Assembly (NCBI GenBank): GCA_016302195.1
Contig: JAEDOA010000040.1
Span: 1 to 11,729 of the forward strand
Length of the DNA: 11,729 nt
DNA from: Erysipelotrichaceae bacterium
GTDB taxonomy: Bacteria; Bacillota_I; Bacilli_A; Erysipelotrichales; Erysipelotrichaceae
Direction of reading: 5' to 3'
Shown: piece after piece, positions 1 to 7,471 of the stretch
Layout of the letters: each line of letters begins with the position of its first letter
Numbering within the stretch: position 1 is the stretch's first letter
Translations under genes and position numbers: made by a program
The notes under the pieces: generated by a model
What the model was told of the DNA's origin: nothing
Databases searched by the model: none
Seen by the model: only the letters and a program-made list of their open reading frames with translations

Positions 1-25
1 TAATTTATAATATTGAAAGATAAAT

Positions 26-491
26 ATCATTATTAAACAGAAAAAATCATCTATTAATGAATTATTTATAAGAAAATATTCTCAAGATTTTATAGTAAGG
101 ATAGTGACTTAACAATTTTTTACTATTTAAAGAGGAAATTATATTACGATTTATTTTACCAAAAAGAGACATTTGAAAATACAAAACTAAAAGATGCTTT
201 GTAATCTTTGATTAATACAGAATTTAAAGAAATGGATAACAAAGATTTGTTTTAGCATACTAATGAATTATGTATTTTTGTTTAACAAGAGTTTTATGAC
301 CATTGCGATAAAAAATAAATTGCGACGAATTTACAAAGACGACAAAGAATATTGAATGTTTCAACTTGCTGAAGTCACATGGAATAAATAGTGCTGATAA
401 AACGTATCATAGTTCAAATATTTTATGCCACTATGAATATAATGAAGAGAGATTTGGCTTTTTGATTTTTAAGATTGGTTTCTACTATTAA
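26..491 (+). pseudogene. Decayed gene of unknown function, multiple frameshifts and stops
   Basis: No intact ORF exists here, but three frame segments read like continuous protein. Frame 2 from about 26 gives a Lys/Ile-rich stretch. Frame 1 from 61 to about 368 contains strings such as DLTIFYYLKRKLYYDLFYQK and LINTEFKEMDNKDLF, and is broken by stops at 202 (TAA), 253 (TAG), 283 (TAA) and 316 (TAA). Frame 3 from about 367 gives LKSHGINSADKTYHSSN and ERFGFLIFKIGFYY, ending at TAA 489-491. Joined together this is the C-terminal 150 or so residues of one protein, whose start is probably outside the window. A good terminator follows at 503, as expected for a former gene end. I do not recognise the family. 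No signal peptide, membrane segment or catalytic motif can be named. That it is decayed coding sequence is an inference from amino-acid texture and the frame relay. Confidence 0.5.
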
Positions 492-502
492 TAATTAAAA
501 TT

Positions 503-537
503 ACCTCTAGGACTAATAATTCTGGAGGTCTTTTTTA
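503..537 (+). terminator. Intrinsic terminator after the decayed gene
   Basis: ACCTCTAG (503-510) pairs with CTGGAGGT (522-529) in an 8-bp stem with one G-U pair. It has an 11-nt loop and is followed by C and six T residues (531-536). It lies 11 nt after the last stop of the decayed gene ending at 491, so it is probably that gene's surviving terminator. The opposite strand lacks an equally good T run. The stretch from 538 to 604 holds an isolated TATAAT (583-588) with no convincing -35 element. Confidence 0.7.
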
Positions 538-604
538 TTACTTATTTAAATCTTGAATACATGATCTTTCATAGGTTGAGTTTATAATTATTTAGATAAA
601 TAAA

Positions 605-896
605 ATGAAAAACGAAATCAGAAAAAGATATGGCAAATTAACAGTCATTGAAAAATTGGATAGAAGAAAACATAACACTTCAGTTTATCTTTGTATAAAT
701 GTGACTGGGGCAACTTTAAAAAAGTTAATATCAATAATCTTCATACTGGCCACACTAAATCGTGTGGTTGTCTTAAAAATAGAATCAAAGATTTAACAGA
801 CCAAAAGTTCGGAAGATTAACCGTTTGTCTTTTGATTTTGAGAGATTAAGGCATGATGATTGGATTTGAATCGTAATGACTGTTGGCGATAAACTT
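605..896 (+). pseudogene. Frameshifted tandem Cys-rich (FGRLTV...SCGCL) domain protein
   Basis: An ATG at 605 opens a frame reading KRYGKLTVIEKL and then YLC. Around 695-699 the reading moves from frame 2 to frame 1, where it continues CDWGNFKKV, NNLHTGHTKSCGCL, then RIKDLTDQKFGRLTV, and stops at TAA 847-849. This matches, from memory, a phage and mobile-element domain with the pattern YGKLTV...W.C.CDCGN...V...L..G.TKSCGCL. Such domains often occur in tandem and in proteins with AP2 or HNH DNA-binding parts. The Cys-x-Cys spacing here is 5 nt where one codon is expected, and the third Cys of CDCG is Trp. A second copy begins at about 805 (KFGRLTV) and then degenerates: the TGG ATT TGA region near 860 and the TGT TGG CGA region near 880 look like remains of its W.C.CDCG part. 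No SD sequence precedes 605. The product was probably DNA-binding, but that is inference. The rest of the stretch to 960 shows no further recognisable gene. Confidence 0.6.
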
Positions 897-964
897 TGCC
901 ATTATTGACTTGATGAAGATTATAAGCCAAATGAAATAGGTAAGATTATTGCGATTTACAGCTA

Positions 965-990
965 TAAAAAAAGCAGGAAATTAATCCTGC
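965..990 (-). terminator. Terminator of the phosphofructokinase gene, overlapping its stop codon
   Basis: On the - strand GCAGGA (990-985) pairs with TCCTGC (978-973) around a 6-nt loop, followed by seven T residues (972-966). The loop contains the TAA stop (983-981) of the upstream gene, so the final codons form the 5' arm of the stem. It closes the long - strand gene run. The stem is only 6 bp, but with three or four G-C pairs and a strong U tract it is convincing. Confidence 0.75.
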
Positions 991-2657
991 ATTGTCATTT
1001 TGCCTTTTTCTAAAGCTAATGTTCTTGTTGTTAAATCGCAAACTTCTGTAGGTCCATAGTATTGAATAGCACCTGGGTAAGTGAATGCTGTTTCAACTGC
1101 CCAAATATCTCTATGCGCCTGGAAATACTTAAATGGAGCTCCATCAAGTTCTACTAATGCTTTTCTTATTACCGGTTTATCCTCACCATGTCTTCTTTCA
1201 ATATTCATCATCTTGGTAATAGGCATACCACCTGCAACCCATTGTTGAGCTGGTTGTGATAAATTCGATACCTTTGATAAATATCCTGTGTAACCATATT
1301 GGATCAACATGAAGGCATTATATCCTAATGAATAACAGTAATCAGCATCAAAATTGCTTGGGAAAGCACATCTTCCTTCATAACCAAAGAAATGATGCTG
1401 AGCAGTAAATTTACCTTTGTATGTTCCTGCTTCTTTTCTCTTATCTAATTCATTCTTTACTAAAGCTGAGAATAACTTTTCTGATTCGATTAATGAAACC
1501 TGAACATTGCCATGTGGATCTCTTTCAAAGAATAACTGTTGTTGAATAGATTGAGGAAGCAAAGCAAATACATCCATTGAAGCTTTAGATAAACCATTTT
1601 CAATAAAGCTATATTTTTCAGTCCATGAATCCAACTTATTAAACTCATCAGCCTTAGAACCTGCCAATAGTTCATTAATCTCGCTAATTAGTGTTTTAAA
1701 TTCAGGCACGAATTCAACAACACCCTCTGGGATAATAGCAACACCGAAATTTAAGCCTCTTTCAGCTCTTGCACAAACTGAATCAGCAATATAATTAGCA
1801 ATTGAAGACAAGCTCATCTTTTTTTCAGCTACTTCCTCAGATACCAAGCAAATATTTGGCTGAGTTTGAAGGGCGCATTCCAAAGCAACATGAGAAGCAC
1901 TTCTACCCATTACTTTGATGAAATGCCAGTACTTCTTGGCAGAATTAGCATCTCTTTCAATATTTCCGATTAATTCACTATATGTTTTTGTTGCTGTATC
2001 AAAGCCAAAAGAACATTCGATATCATCATTTTTTAAATCGCCATCAATTGTTTTTGGACAGCCGATTACTTGAACACCGGTATTCTTAGCAGCAAAATAC
2101 TCAGCAAGAACAGCAGCATTTGTGTTTGAGTCATCGCCACCAATGATTACAATTGCTGTAACGCCATGCTTCTTGCATACTTGAGCAGCTACCTCAAACT
2201 GTTGCTCTGTTTCAAGTTTAGTTCTACCTGAACCAATAATATCGAATCCGCCAGTATTTCTAAACTGATCAATATATTCATCATCAAACTCTAAGTAATC
2301 ATCATTTAATAAGCCACTTGGACCTCCCTTAAAGCCTAATAATACATTTTCTTTATTAGTTGCTTTTAAAGCATCATATAAACCGCATACTACATTATGT
2401 CCACCAGGAGCTTGTCCACCTGATAAAATAACGCCTACTACCTGTTTTTTAGCTTCAGATGTATTTTCACCTTTTACAAAGGTGATTTCCTTTTTACCAT
2501 AAGTATTTGGGAATAACTCCTTAATTTTTGCTTGATCAGCTACTGAACAGGTTGCCTCACCTTCCAAAACACTAATCTGTTTAATTCCATTTCTTAACAT
2601 ACCAGGCAGCTTTGGTTGATACTGAAGTCTAGCCTGCTGAAGTGGTGTAATCTTCAT
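981..2657 (-). CDS. pfp: Pyrophosphate-dependent 6-phosphofructokinase, long (beta) type
   Basis: This 558-residue cytoplasmic enzyme should catalyse reversible phosphorylation of fructose 6-phosphate to fructose 1,6-bisphosphate, with PPi as phosphate donor, in glycolysis and gluconeogenesis. The glycine-rich phosphate loop is GGQAPGGHN (80-88). GGDDS (173-177) has the second Asp typical of PPi enzymes, where ATP enzymes have Gly. PKTIDGD (201-207) carries the Lys also diagnostic of PPi use. MGRSASH (250-256) binds the sugar phosphate. The length fits the long class known from plants, spirochaetes and some Firmicutes, and is well above the roughly 320 residues of bacterial PfkA. AAGGAG (2672-2667) lies 9 nt before ATG 2657, supporting this start. 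A TATAAT (2693-2688) lies in the 43-bp gap after the regulator gene but has no clear -35, so the gene may be read from its own promoter, from the regulator's, or both. PPi use is strongly indicated by the motifs; physiological direction cannot be told. Confidence 0.95.
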   Translation of the reverse strand: MKITPLQQARLQYQPKLPGMLRNGIKQISVLEGEATCSVADQAKIKELFPNTYGKKEITFVKGENTSEAKKQVVGVILSGGQAPGGHNVVCGLYDALKATNKENVLLGFKGGPSGLLNDDYLEFDDEYIDQFRNTGGFDIIGSGRTKLETEQQFEVAAQVCKKHGVTAIVIIGGDDSNTNAAVLAEYFAAKNTGVQVIGCPKTIDGDLKNDDIECSFGFDTATKTYSELIGNIERDANSAKKYWHFIKVMGRSASHVALECALQTQPNICLVSEEVAEKKMSLSSIANYIADSVCARAERGLNFGVAIIPEGVVEFVPEFKTLISEINELLAGSKADEFNKLDSWTEKYSFIENGLSKASMDVFALLPQSIQQQLFFERDPHGNVQVSLIESEKLFSALVKNELDKRKEAGTYKGKFTAQHHFFGYEGRCAFPSNFDADYCYSLGYNAFMLIQYGYTGYLSKVSNLSQPAQQWVAGGMPITKMMNIERRHGEDKPVIRKALVELDGAPFKYFQAHRDIWAVETAFTYPGAIQYYGPTEVCDLTTRTLALEKGKMTMQD

Positions 2658-2700
2658 AAAATAATTCTCCTTTTTTCTACATATAACATTATAAACTAAA

Positions 2701-3063
2701 TTATCTATTATGCATGTGCTTTTTTATGGCTTCAAATGATTCATCGCTAATTACATGTTCAATTTTGCAGGCATCATTAACCGCTACCTCTTCACTTACA
2801 CCCAGATACATAAGAGCTTGGGATATTACAAGATGTTTTGAATAGATCTTTTCAGCATATTCTTTGCCCTTTTCTGTGAAATAGATATTACCATTACTCT
2901 CTATAACAATATAACCTCTTTCTTTTAATAGATTAACAGCTCTTGATATAGAGGGCTTTGAATAATTCATATATTCTGCCAAATCTATTGAACGTACATT
3001 ACCCTTCTGCTTTTGCAGAATCAAAATATTCTCTAAATACATTTCTGCAGATTCATTAACCAT
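2701..3063 (-). CDS. DtxR/MntR-family metal-dependent transcriptional regulator, short form
   Basis: This 120-residue protein has an N-terminal winged helix-turn-helix (about 5-65, with SIDLAEYMNYSKPSISRAV as the recognition region) and a metal-binding dimerisation domain (about 70-115). It lacks the C-terminal SH3-like domain of DtxR and resembles MntR in size. Its ligands, however, follow DtxR/IdeR: Met8 (Asp8 in B. subtilis MntR), Cys99 (Glu99 in MntR), Glu102 and His103, with the sequence DACKIEHVISDE. His77 is kept, but the other ancillary-site positions appear replaced (Ser81, Val95). The family represses or activates genes when bound to Fe(II) or Mn(II), so Fe(II) is the more likely signal here. 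GGAG (3075-3072) lies 8 nt before the ATG. It sits 43 bp upstream of the phosphofructokinase gene and 53 bp after the acetyltransferase gene. Its targets are unknown; no feoAB-like gene is in the window. Confidence 0.9.
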   Translation of the reverse strand: MVNESAEMYLENILILQKQKGNVRSIDLAEYMNYSKPSISRAVNLLKERGYIVIESNGNIYFTEKGKEYAEKIYSKHLVISQALMYLGVSEEVAVNDACKIEHVISDESFEAIKKHMHNR

Positions 3064-3087
3064 AATATCATCTCCATCTCAAAAATT

Positions 3088-3116
3088 AATTTACTACAAG
3101 ATAAAACTAAAATCAA
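3088..3116 (-). promoter_or_regulatory. Candidate sigma-A promoter for the DtxR-like regulator and pfp
   Basis: On the - strand TTGATT (3116-3111) and TAAATT (3093-3088) are 17 bp apart, just after the stop codon of the acetyltransferase gene and about 25 bp before the regulator's ATG. Both boxes match the consensus 4 of 6, in a region that is AT-rich anyway. No clear palindromic DtxR box was seen over it. Confidence 0.35.
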
Positions 3117-3695
3117 TTATTTAACTCTTTGATAATCAAGGTAGGTGTGTTTGGGATTATACTTCACATATTCTTTTGTTTGTTCAATACTGCCAAAAGC
3201 TGTCTGATAAACATCGTTTTTCAAAAACTGAAAACCTGCTTTTTCGATAACTCTTTCAGAGCGTTTGTTATTTACAAAATGGCCAACAAAAATAACATCT
3301 AAATCGACAATATCAAACAAGTAATCTGTGACTATTTTTACAGCTTCACTCATTAAACCTTGTCCCCAATAATCTTTTGATAGGACATAGCCAATTTCTC
3401 TTGCCTGTAAAGAAGAGAAATCACTATATTTTTCTTCTTTATATTTTTCTATACCTAATGAACCTATAGTTTTACCCTGGTAAGATAACGCAAAAGTATG
3501 TTTTCCTTCAATAAATTTATTGAGGATATCCAAAGATTCCTCAAGACTTTTATGAGGACTCCAACCAGCCATTTGCCCCACTCCATCAACACTTGCATAT
3601 TGATAAAAATCCATTAAGTCATTCTGATTAAATGCTCTTAGTGTTAATCTTTCACTACTTAAGACAACATTTGAAATATCGATATTTGCATTCAT
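3117..3695 (-). CDS. GNAT-family N-acetyltransferase, RimJ/RimL type
   Basis: This 192-residue protein should transfer an acetyl group from acetyl-CoA to an amine; the acceptor cannot be told. The N-terminus (SSERLTLRAFNQND, 13-26) is the typical RimJ/RimL opening. REIGYVLSKDYWGQGLMSEA (99-117) carries the beta4 strand and the acetyl-CoA pyrophosphate-binding loop, centred on WGQG (110-113). VNNKRSERVIEKAGF (141-155) is the usual C-terminal helix motif of the RimJ/RimL branch. No membrane segment is seen. ATG 3695 has AGGAG 8-9 nt upstream, and this SD overlaps the TAG stop of sbcC 11 bp away, so translation is probably coupled to sbcC. Such acetyltransferases modify ribosomal protein termini, antibiotics or small amines. 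Nothing in the operon fixes the substrate, and a link to SbcCD may be only positional. Confidence 0.9.
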   Translation of the reverse strand: MNANIDISNVVLSSERLTLRAFNQNDLMDFYQYASVDGVGQMAGWSPHKSLEESLDILNKFIEGKHTFALSYQGKTIGSLGIEKYKEEKYSDFSSLQAREIGYVLSKDYWGQGLMSEAVKIVTDYLFDIVDLDVIFVGHFVNNKRSERVIEKAGFQFLKNDVYQTAFGSIEQTKEYVKYNPKHTYLDYQRVK

Positions 3696-3706
3696 ATTTC
3701 TTTCTC

Positions 3707-6346
3707 CTACTCTACAATCAAATTGGCAATCGAGCCTTCATTTGTCTTTTCAATTACAATCTTATTATCTATTCTATTTTTCAATGTTTCCACATGAGAA
3801 ATAATACCTACCAAAGTATCTGATTGAGCTAGACTATCAAGCATCTTTATAGCTTGATTTAAGGCTGAAGGACTTAGTGAGCCAAAACCTTCATCAATAA
3901 AGATAGTATCAATTCTGACTACGCCACTATTATTGCTTACTACATCAGATAAACCTAATGCCAAAGCAAGCGATGCTAAAAAAGACTCCCCTCCTGATAG
4001 CGTAGAAACATCACGCCAGCGTAATGTATTATTGTCATAAACATCTAAATCCAAACCCGTCTGGCTTTTCATATTTTTAGCTTCAGGCTTGCAGCGCAAT
4101 CTATAATTGCCATTACTTAACACTTCAAGCCTTTTATTTGCGGCAATAATGATTTGTTGAAAATAGAATTGCTGGACATACGTTTCAAAATTAATCTTTA
4201 CTTTATTTGATTTATTGCCGGAAATATTGTCATATAATTCACTGACAGAATCATAGCGTTTTACAATATCCGCATAATTCTTATTTAGTTCAACTAAAGT
4301 ATCATACTCATTTTGGTTAATTGTTAAGTCGGTTTTATTCTGGCTTAACTGTTTTTCATTTATGTCTATGTTAATCTGCAACTCATCAATCGTTTGTTGC
4401 ATATCTGTAATATTCTGATATTTATCACTAGTTAACTGACTATTCAGCAAATCAATCTGGTCAATAATTGACTTCTTATTTTTTTGATAATCACTAACCG
4501 ATTTTTCTAAGCCACTAATCTCTTTGTCAGTTATTAAATTATCAAAATACTCTTTCTCGCTGGCAAAACCGTTTTCTTTAAGAGCATTATAATAATCCAA
4601 TTGATGCTTTTTGACTTCTTCCTCTCTTTTTGTAATCGCAATAGTCAATTGGCTTATTTGCCCATTCAACTTGTCGACACTACTCTTTAGTCTTTCATAC
4701 TCTTTTTTACAATTCTGATATTGATTATAAAGCTTATCCAGCTTATTTGAGTTCTCTTTCTTTTTTTTCTCAAAATAATCAGCTTTTGTATTGGCATCTA
4801 TATTTGAATCATTTAGCTGCTGTAATGAGTTATCATAATCTTTTTGTAATAATTTTACTTTATTATCTGATTGAAGATAATTTTGATATGCTGCATTTGC
4901 CTGTTGTTCTGATTTATCTAGTTTGTCTTGATTGATGTCGTAATTAACAAGCTGAGCCTTATTAGGATGATGAATTGAACCGCAAACTGGGCAAGGATTT
5001 CCCTCAATTAAGTCTTTAGCAATAATTCCGTATTCATTAGCAAAAAACAACTGCTTTAACTGTTGATATTCTGTCTGCTTTTGCTGGAAGTCTTTCTGTT
5101 TCTGCTTGCAATCTATTAATTGATTTTGCAGTTTTACTTTGCAATCTATCAGTTTTTCTATTAATACTTTTCCTTTTTCTAGATTATCGTTCTCTTTTTC
5201 TATGGCCGCCTTTAAAGATAGATATTGCTTTTCACTTTCTTGGTATTTTATTAGCGCAGAAGGTAAAGAAACATTTGCTTTTTCTGCTTGTTCTTGGCTG
5301 CTTTCTAGTTGCTTTTTATCCTTTTTTAAACTTTCATCATTGTTAAAAAAGAGTATTTGAAAAGATTGGACTTTTCTTGAAGCGTTTGCCTTGCTTAACA
5401 TTGCTTGATTTTCTTCATACTGCTTTTCTTTTTGGATTATTTCCTTGCTATAACGCTCTTTCAATTTCGCAATTCTATCCAGTTTATTGTTATTTTCTTT
5501 ATAGTTTGTTATTAATTCTGTCTGTTTTCGGCAATTTTCTTGATCTTTTTTCTGTATGGCAGATAATTCATTATATTGGTTAATTTGACTATCAACTAAT
5601 TTTTTTAATTCTAAAATGGCCTGACTGATATTTTCAGGTTTTTCAATCAAATATGACAATTGCTGTTTCAAAGGATAGCTATCATCCACTTTTATATGAT
5701 TAAAACTGATGGAAATATCATTCAATATTCTGTCATAATCGTTTTTGCATTTACTGTTAATCTCTTTCAGCTTCATTTGAATATCATAATAGATGGATGT
5801 GTTGAATATTTTTTGGTATAGTGCTCTTCTTTCCTCACTTTTGCCATTAATGATTTTCATAAAATCGCCTTGGGCAATCATGACAGTTTGCGAAAATTGC
5901 TCTCTTGTTAATCCAATTAAGTCTTTAACAATGCTGTTAACTTCCTCTATCGAACTGGATAAGCATTTTCTACTACCATCTTTTTCAACAATATCAATGC
6001 TTGCTTTTGACCCTTCTTGTTTCTGTTTCCCTTTAACTAAATGAGTAAAAATAGGGCTACGATTAATCAGATAAGTATTATCCTTATGCTGGAATAATAA
6101 ACTGACATAAGTCATTTGATCTTCATCCGCAAAATCACTTCTTAATAATTTGCTGTCTTTTCTATTTTTTCCCCCTGAAACCTCACCATATAACGCAAAA
6201 GAAATTCCATCAAATATTGTTGTTTTGCCAGCACCGGTATCGCCTGTAATTAAATACAGTCCTTTGCTAGGAAACTTGCTAAAATCTATTTCACACTTGT
6301 TTTTATAAGGCCCAAAGGCATTCATTGTTAATAATAAGGGTCTCAT
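3707..6346 (-). CDS. sbcC: SbcC, Rad50-like ATPase subunit of the SbcCD nuclease
   Basis: SbcC uses ATP to open and close the SbcCD complex on DNA, controlling the SbcD nuclease that cuts hairpins and processes double-strand ends. The Walker A loop is GDTGAGKTT (35-43). Two long coiled-coil arms (about 180-440 and 470-720, rich in Lys, Gln, Glu and Leu) flank the zinc hook CPVC (452-455), which joins two SbcC molecules. The ABC signature LSGGE is at 783-787 and Walker B is IFIDEGFG with D818 and E819. At 879 residues it is shorter than the B. subtilis and E. coli proteins (roughly 1,050-1,130), mainly in the arms, but all motifs are present. ATG 6346 overlaps the sbcD TGA in an ATGA, and AAAGGAG (6360-6354) lies 7 nt upstream inside sbcD, which supports coupled translation. 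The TAG stop at 3707 lies in the SD region of the next gene. Confidence 0.97.
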   Translation of the reverse strand: MRPLLLTMNAFGPYKNKCEIDFSKFPSKGLYLITGDTGAGKTTIFDGISFALYGEVSGGKNRKDSKLLRSDFADEDQMTYVSLLFQHKDNTYLINRSPIFTHLVKGKQKQEGSKASIDIVEKDGSRKCLSSSIEEVNSIVKDLIGLTREQFSQTVMIAQGDFMKIINGKSEERRALYQKIFNTSIYYDIQMKLKEINSKCKNDYDRILNDISISFNHIKVDDSYPLKQQLSYLIEKPENISQAILELKKLVDSQINQYNELSAIQKKDQENCRKQTELITNYKENNNKLDRIAKLKERYSKEIIQKEKQYEENQAMLSKANASRKVQSFQILFFNNDESLKKDKKQLESSQEQAEKANVSLPSALIKYQESEKQYLSLKAAIEKENDNLEKGKVLIEKLIDCKVKLQNQLIDCKQKQKDFQQKQTEYQQLKQLFFANEYGIIAKDLIEGNPCPVCGSIHHPNKAQLVNYDINQDKLDKSEQQANAAYQNYLQSDNKVKLLQKDYDNSLQQLNDSNIDANTKADYFEKKKKENSNKLDKLYNQYQNCKKEYERLKSSVDKLNGQISQLTIAITKREEEVKKHQLDYYNALKENGFASEKEYFDNLITDKEISGLEKSVSDYQKNKKSIIDQIDLLNSQLTSDKYQNITDMQQTIDELQINIDINEKQLSQNKTDLTINQNEYDTLVELNKNYADIVKRYDSVSELYDNISGNKSNKVKINFETYVQQFYFQQIIIAANKRLEVLSNGNYRLRCKPEAKNMKSQTGLDLDVYDNNTLRWRDVSTLSGGESFLASLALALGLSDVVSNNSGVVRIDTIFIDEGFGSLSPSALNQAIKMLDSLAQSDTLVGIISHVETLKNRIDNKIVIEKTNEGSIANLIVE

Positions 6347-7461
6347 TGTTGTTCTCCTTTTATTTCTTCTATAACTTCCAATAATAGATCCATTTGTTTT
6401 TTTGTAGGCTGATTACCATTATTTTGCAACTTATAAAAATCAACAAAAAGCTCATCTATTCTTTTATTTTGATACACCTCATCTAATAATACGCTTCTTT
6501 CGTATTTTGTTTGCGAGTTTTCAACACCAAAACTTAGCATATTTGGGTAAATCATATACAATCTATTGCGGTAATCTGCGCTAACCGTTTCATCGTGAAG
6601 AATAACTTTTAGATAGTCATTAGTAGGTTTCTGATTTATTAAATCATTAAAATATCCTTCAATTTCTCTAACATCTCTTAAAAACCTGACAGGAATCCGT
6701 TTTATTTCGATATTTCCTTTTTCCTTCATATCAACCACTACGAAATTCTTTTGCTGGTTGCTTTCCGCAAATGAGTATTTCAATAAAGAACCGGCATACA
6801 TTATCGTATCTTTTGATACTGATTGACAATTATGAAGATGTCCTAATGCTACATAATCAAAGCCATCAAAACAGCTTGCATCAACATTATCAAGTCCTCC
6901 AACAAAGTATTCCTCAGAATCGCTTCGACTAGCCCCAGTGATAAACTGGTGAGCAAGAATAATGTTGCGTTCTTTTCTATCAATATTACTATTACTTATT
7001 ACGGTCTCTATGGCTTTTTGATAAGTGTTAATCTCAATATCTGGATAGAAATTTTTGATATCTGCTGGTTTTATAAAAGGCAAAAGATGGATGGATATTT
7101 TTCCATATTCATCGTCCAAAGAATAACTTTGAAGTTTCCCATTGATTTCATCACTTATAAAAATATTACTTGATCTTAACAATGAAGAAAAATAAGCTAA
7201 TCTTTTATTTGAATCATGGTTTCCACTAACAATAAAAATCTTCTTATTCAACTTAACTAGTTCTGAAATAAACCACTGAAAAAGATTCATCGCTTCAACT
7301 GAGGCAACTGGTTTATCATAAACATCTCCACTAATAACTAGGCAATCCAGATCTTTCATGATTTCAATTGCCTGCTGCAAAACATACTTTTGATCTTCAA
7401 TCAAATCAACTTCTAATAGTTTTTTGCCTAAATGCAAATCTGCCAAATGTAAAAATTTCAT
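6343..7461 (-). CDS. sbcD: SbcD, Mre11-like nuclease subunit of SbcCD
   Basis: SbcD is the Mn-dependent exonuclease and endonuclease of the SbcCD complex, acting on DNA ends, hairpins and long palindromes in replication and repair. The five phosphodiesterase motifs are in order: DLH (8-10), GDVYD (45-49), GNHD (80-83, with catalytic His82), the AHQF His (171) and GHLH (207-210). The length of 372 residues is normal for the family. ATG 7461 is preceded by GAGGAA about 9 nt upstream, and this SD overlaps the TGA stop of the CPBP gene 10 bp away. The 3' end overlaps sbcC by 4 bp. The C-terminal part (about 280-372) is the capping and SbcC-binding region and is less conserved. Identity is secure from the motifs and from the sbcC neighbour. 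Confidence 0.97.
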   Translation of the reverse strand: MKFLHLADLHLGKKLLEVDLIEDQKYVLQQAIEIMKDLDCLVISGDVYDKPVASVEAMNLFQWFISELVKLNKKIFIVSGNHDSNKRLAYFSSLLRSSNIFISDEINGKLQSYSLDDEYGKISIHLLPFIKPADIKNFYPDIEINTYQKAIETVISNSNIDRKERNIILAHQFITGASRSDSEEYFVGGLDNVDASCFDGFDYVALGHLHNCQSVSKDTIMYAGSLLKYSFAESNQQKNFVVVDMKEKGNIEIKRIPVRFLRDVREIEGYFNDLINQKPTNDYLKVILHDETVSADYRNRLYMIYPNMLSFGVENSQTKYERSVLLDEVYQNKRIDELFVDFYKLQNNGNQPTKKQMDLLLEVIEEIKGEQQ

Positions 7462-7471
7462 ATTTTTTTCC

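Noticed and set aside
553..588. Promoter from TTGAAT (553-558) and TATAAT (583-588)
   Set aside because: The spacing is 24 bp, too long for a sigma-A promoter, and no better -35 lies at 16-18 bp.
1..600. Stop codon reassignment (TAA/TAG read as Gln) to explain the interrupted frame
   Set aside because: The neighbouring intact genes use TAA, TAG and TGA as true stops, and the region also has frameshifts, so decay explains it.
1..980. CRISPR array, tRNA or large inverted repeats of an insertion sequence in the gene-poor left end
   Set aside because: No regularly spaced repeats, no cloverleaf and no terminal inverted repeats were found by eye; only the two decayed genes and a terminator.
4747..6044. 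Several + strand ORFs of 62-83 codons opposite sbcC
   Set aside because: They lie antisense to a gene with full motifs, have Leu/Phe/Ser-rich composition expected from the complement of Lys/Glu/Gln-rich coiled coil, and lack SD sequences.
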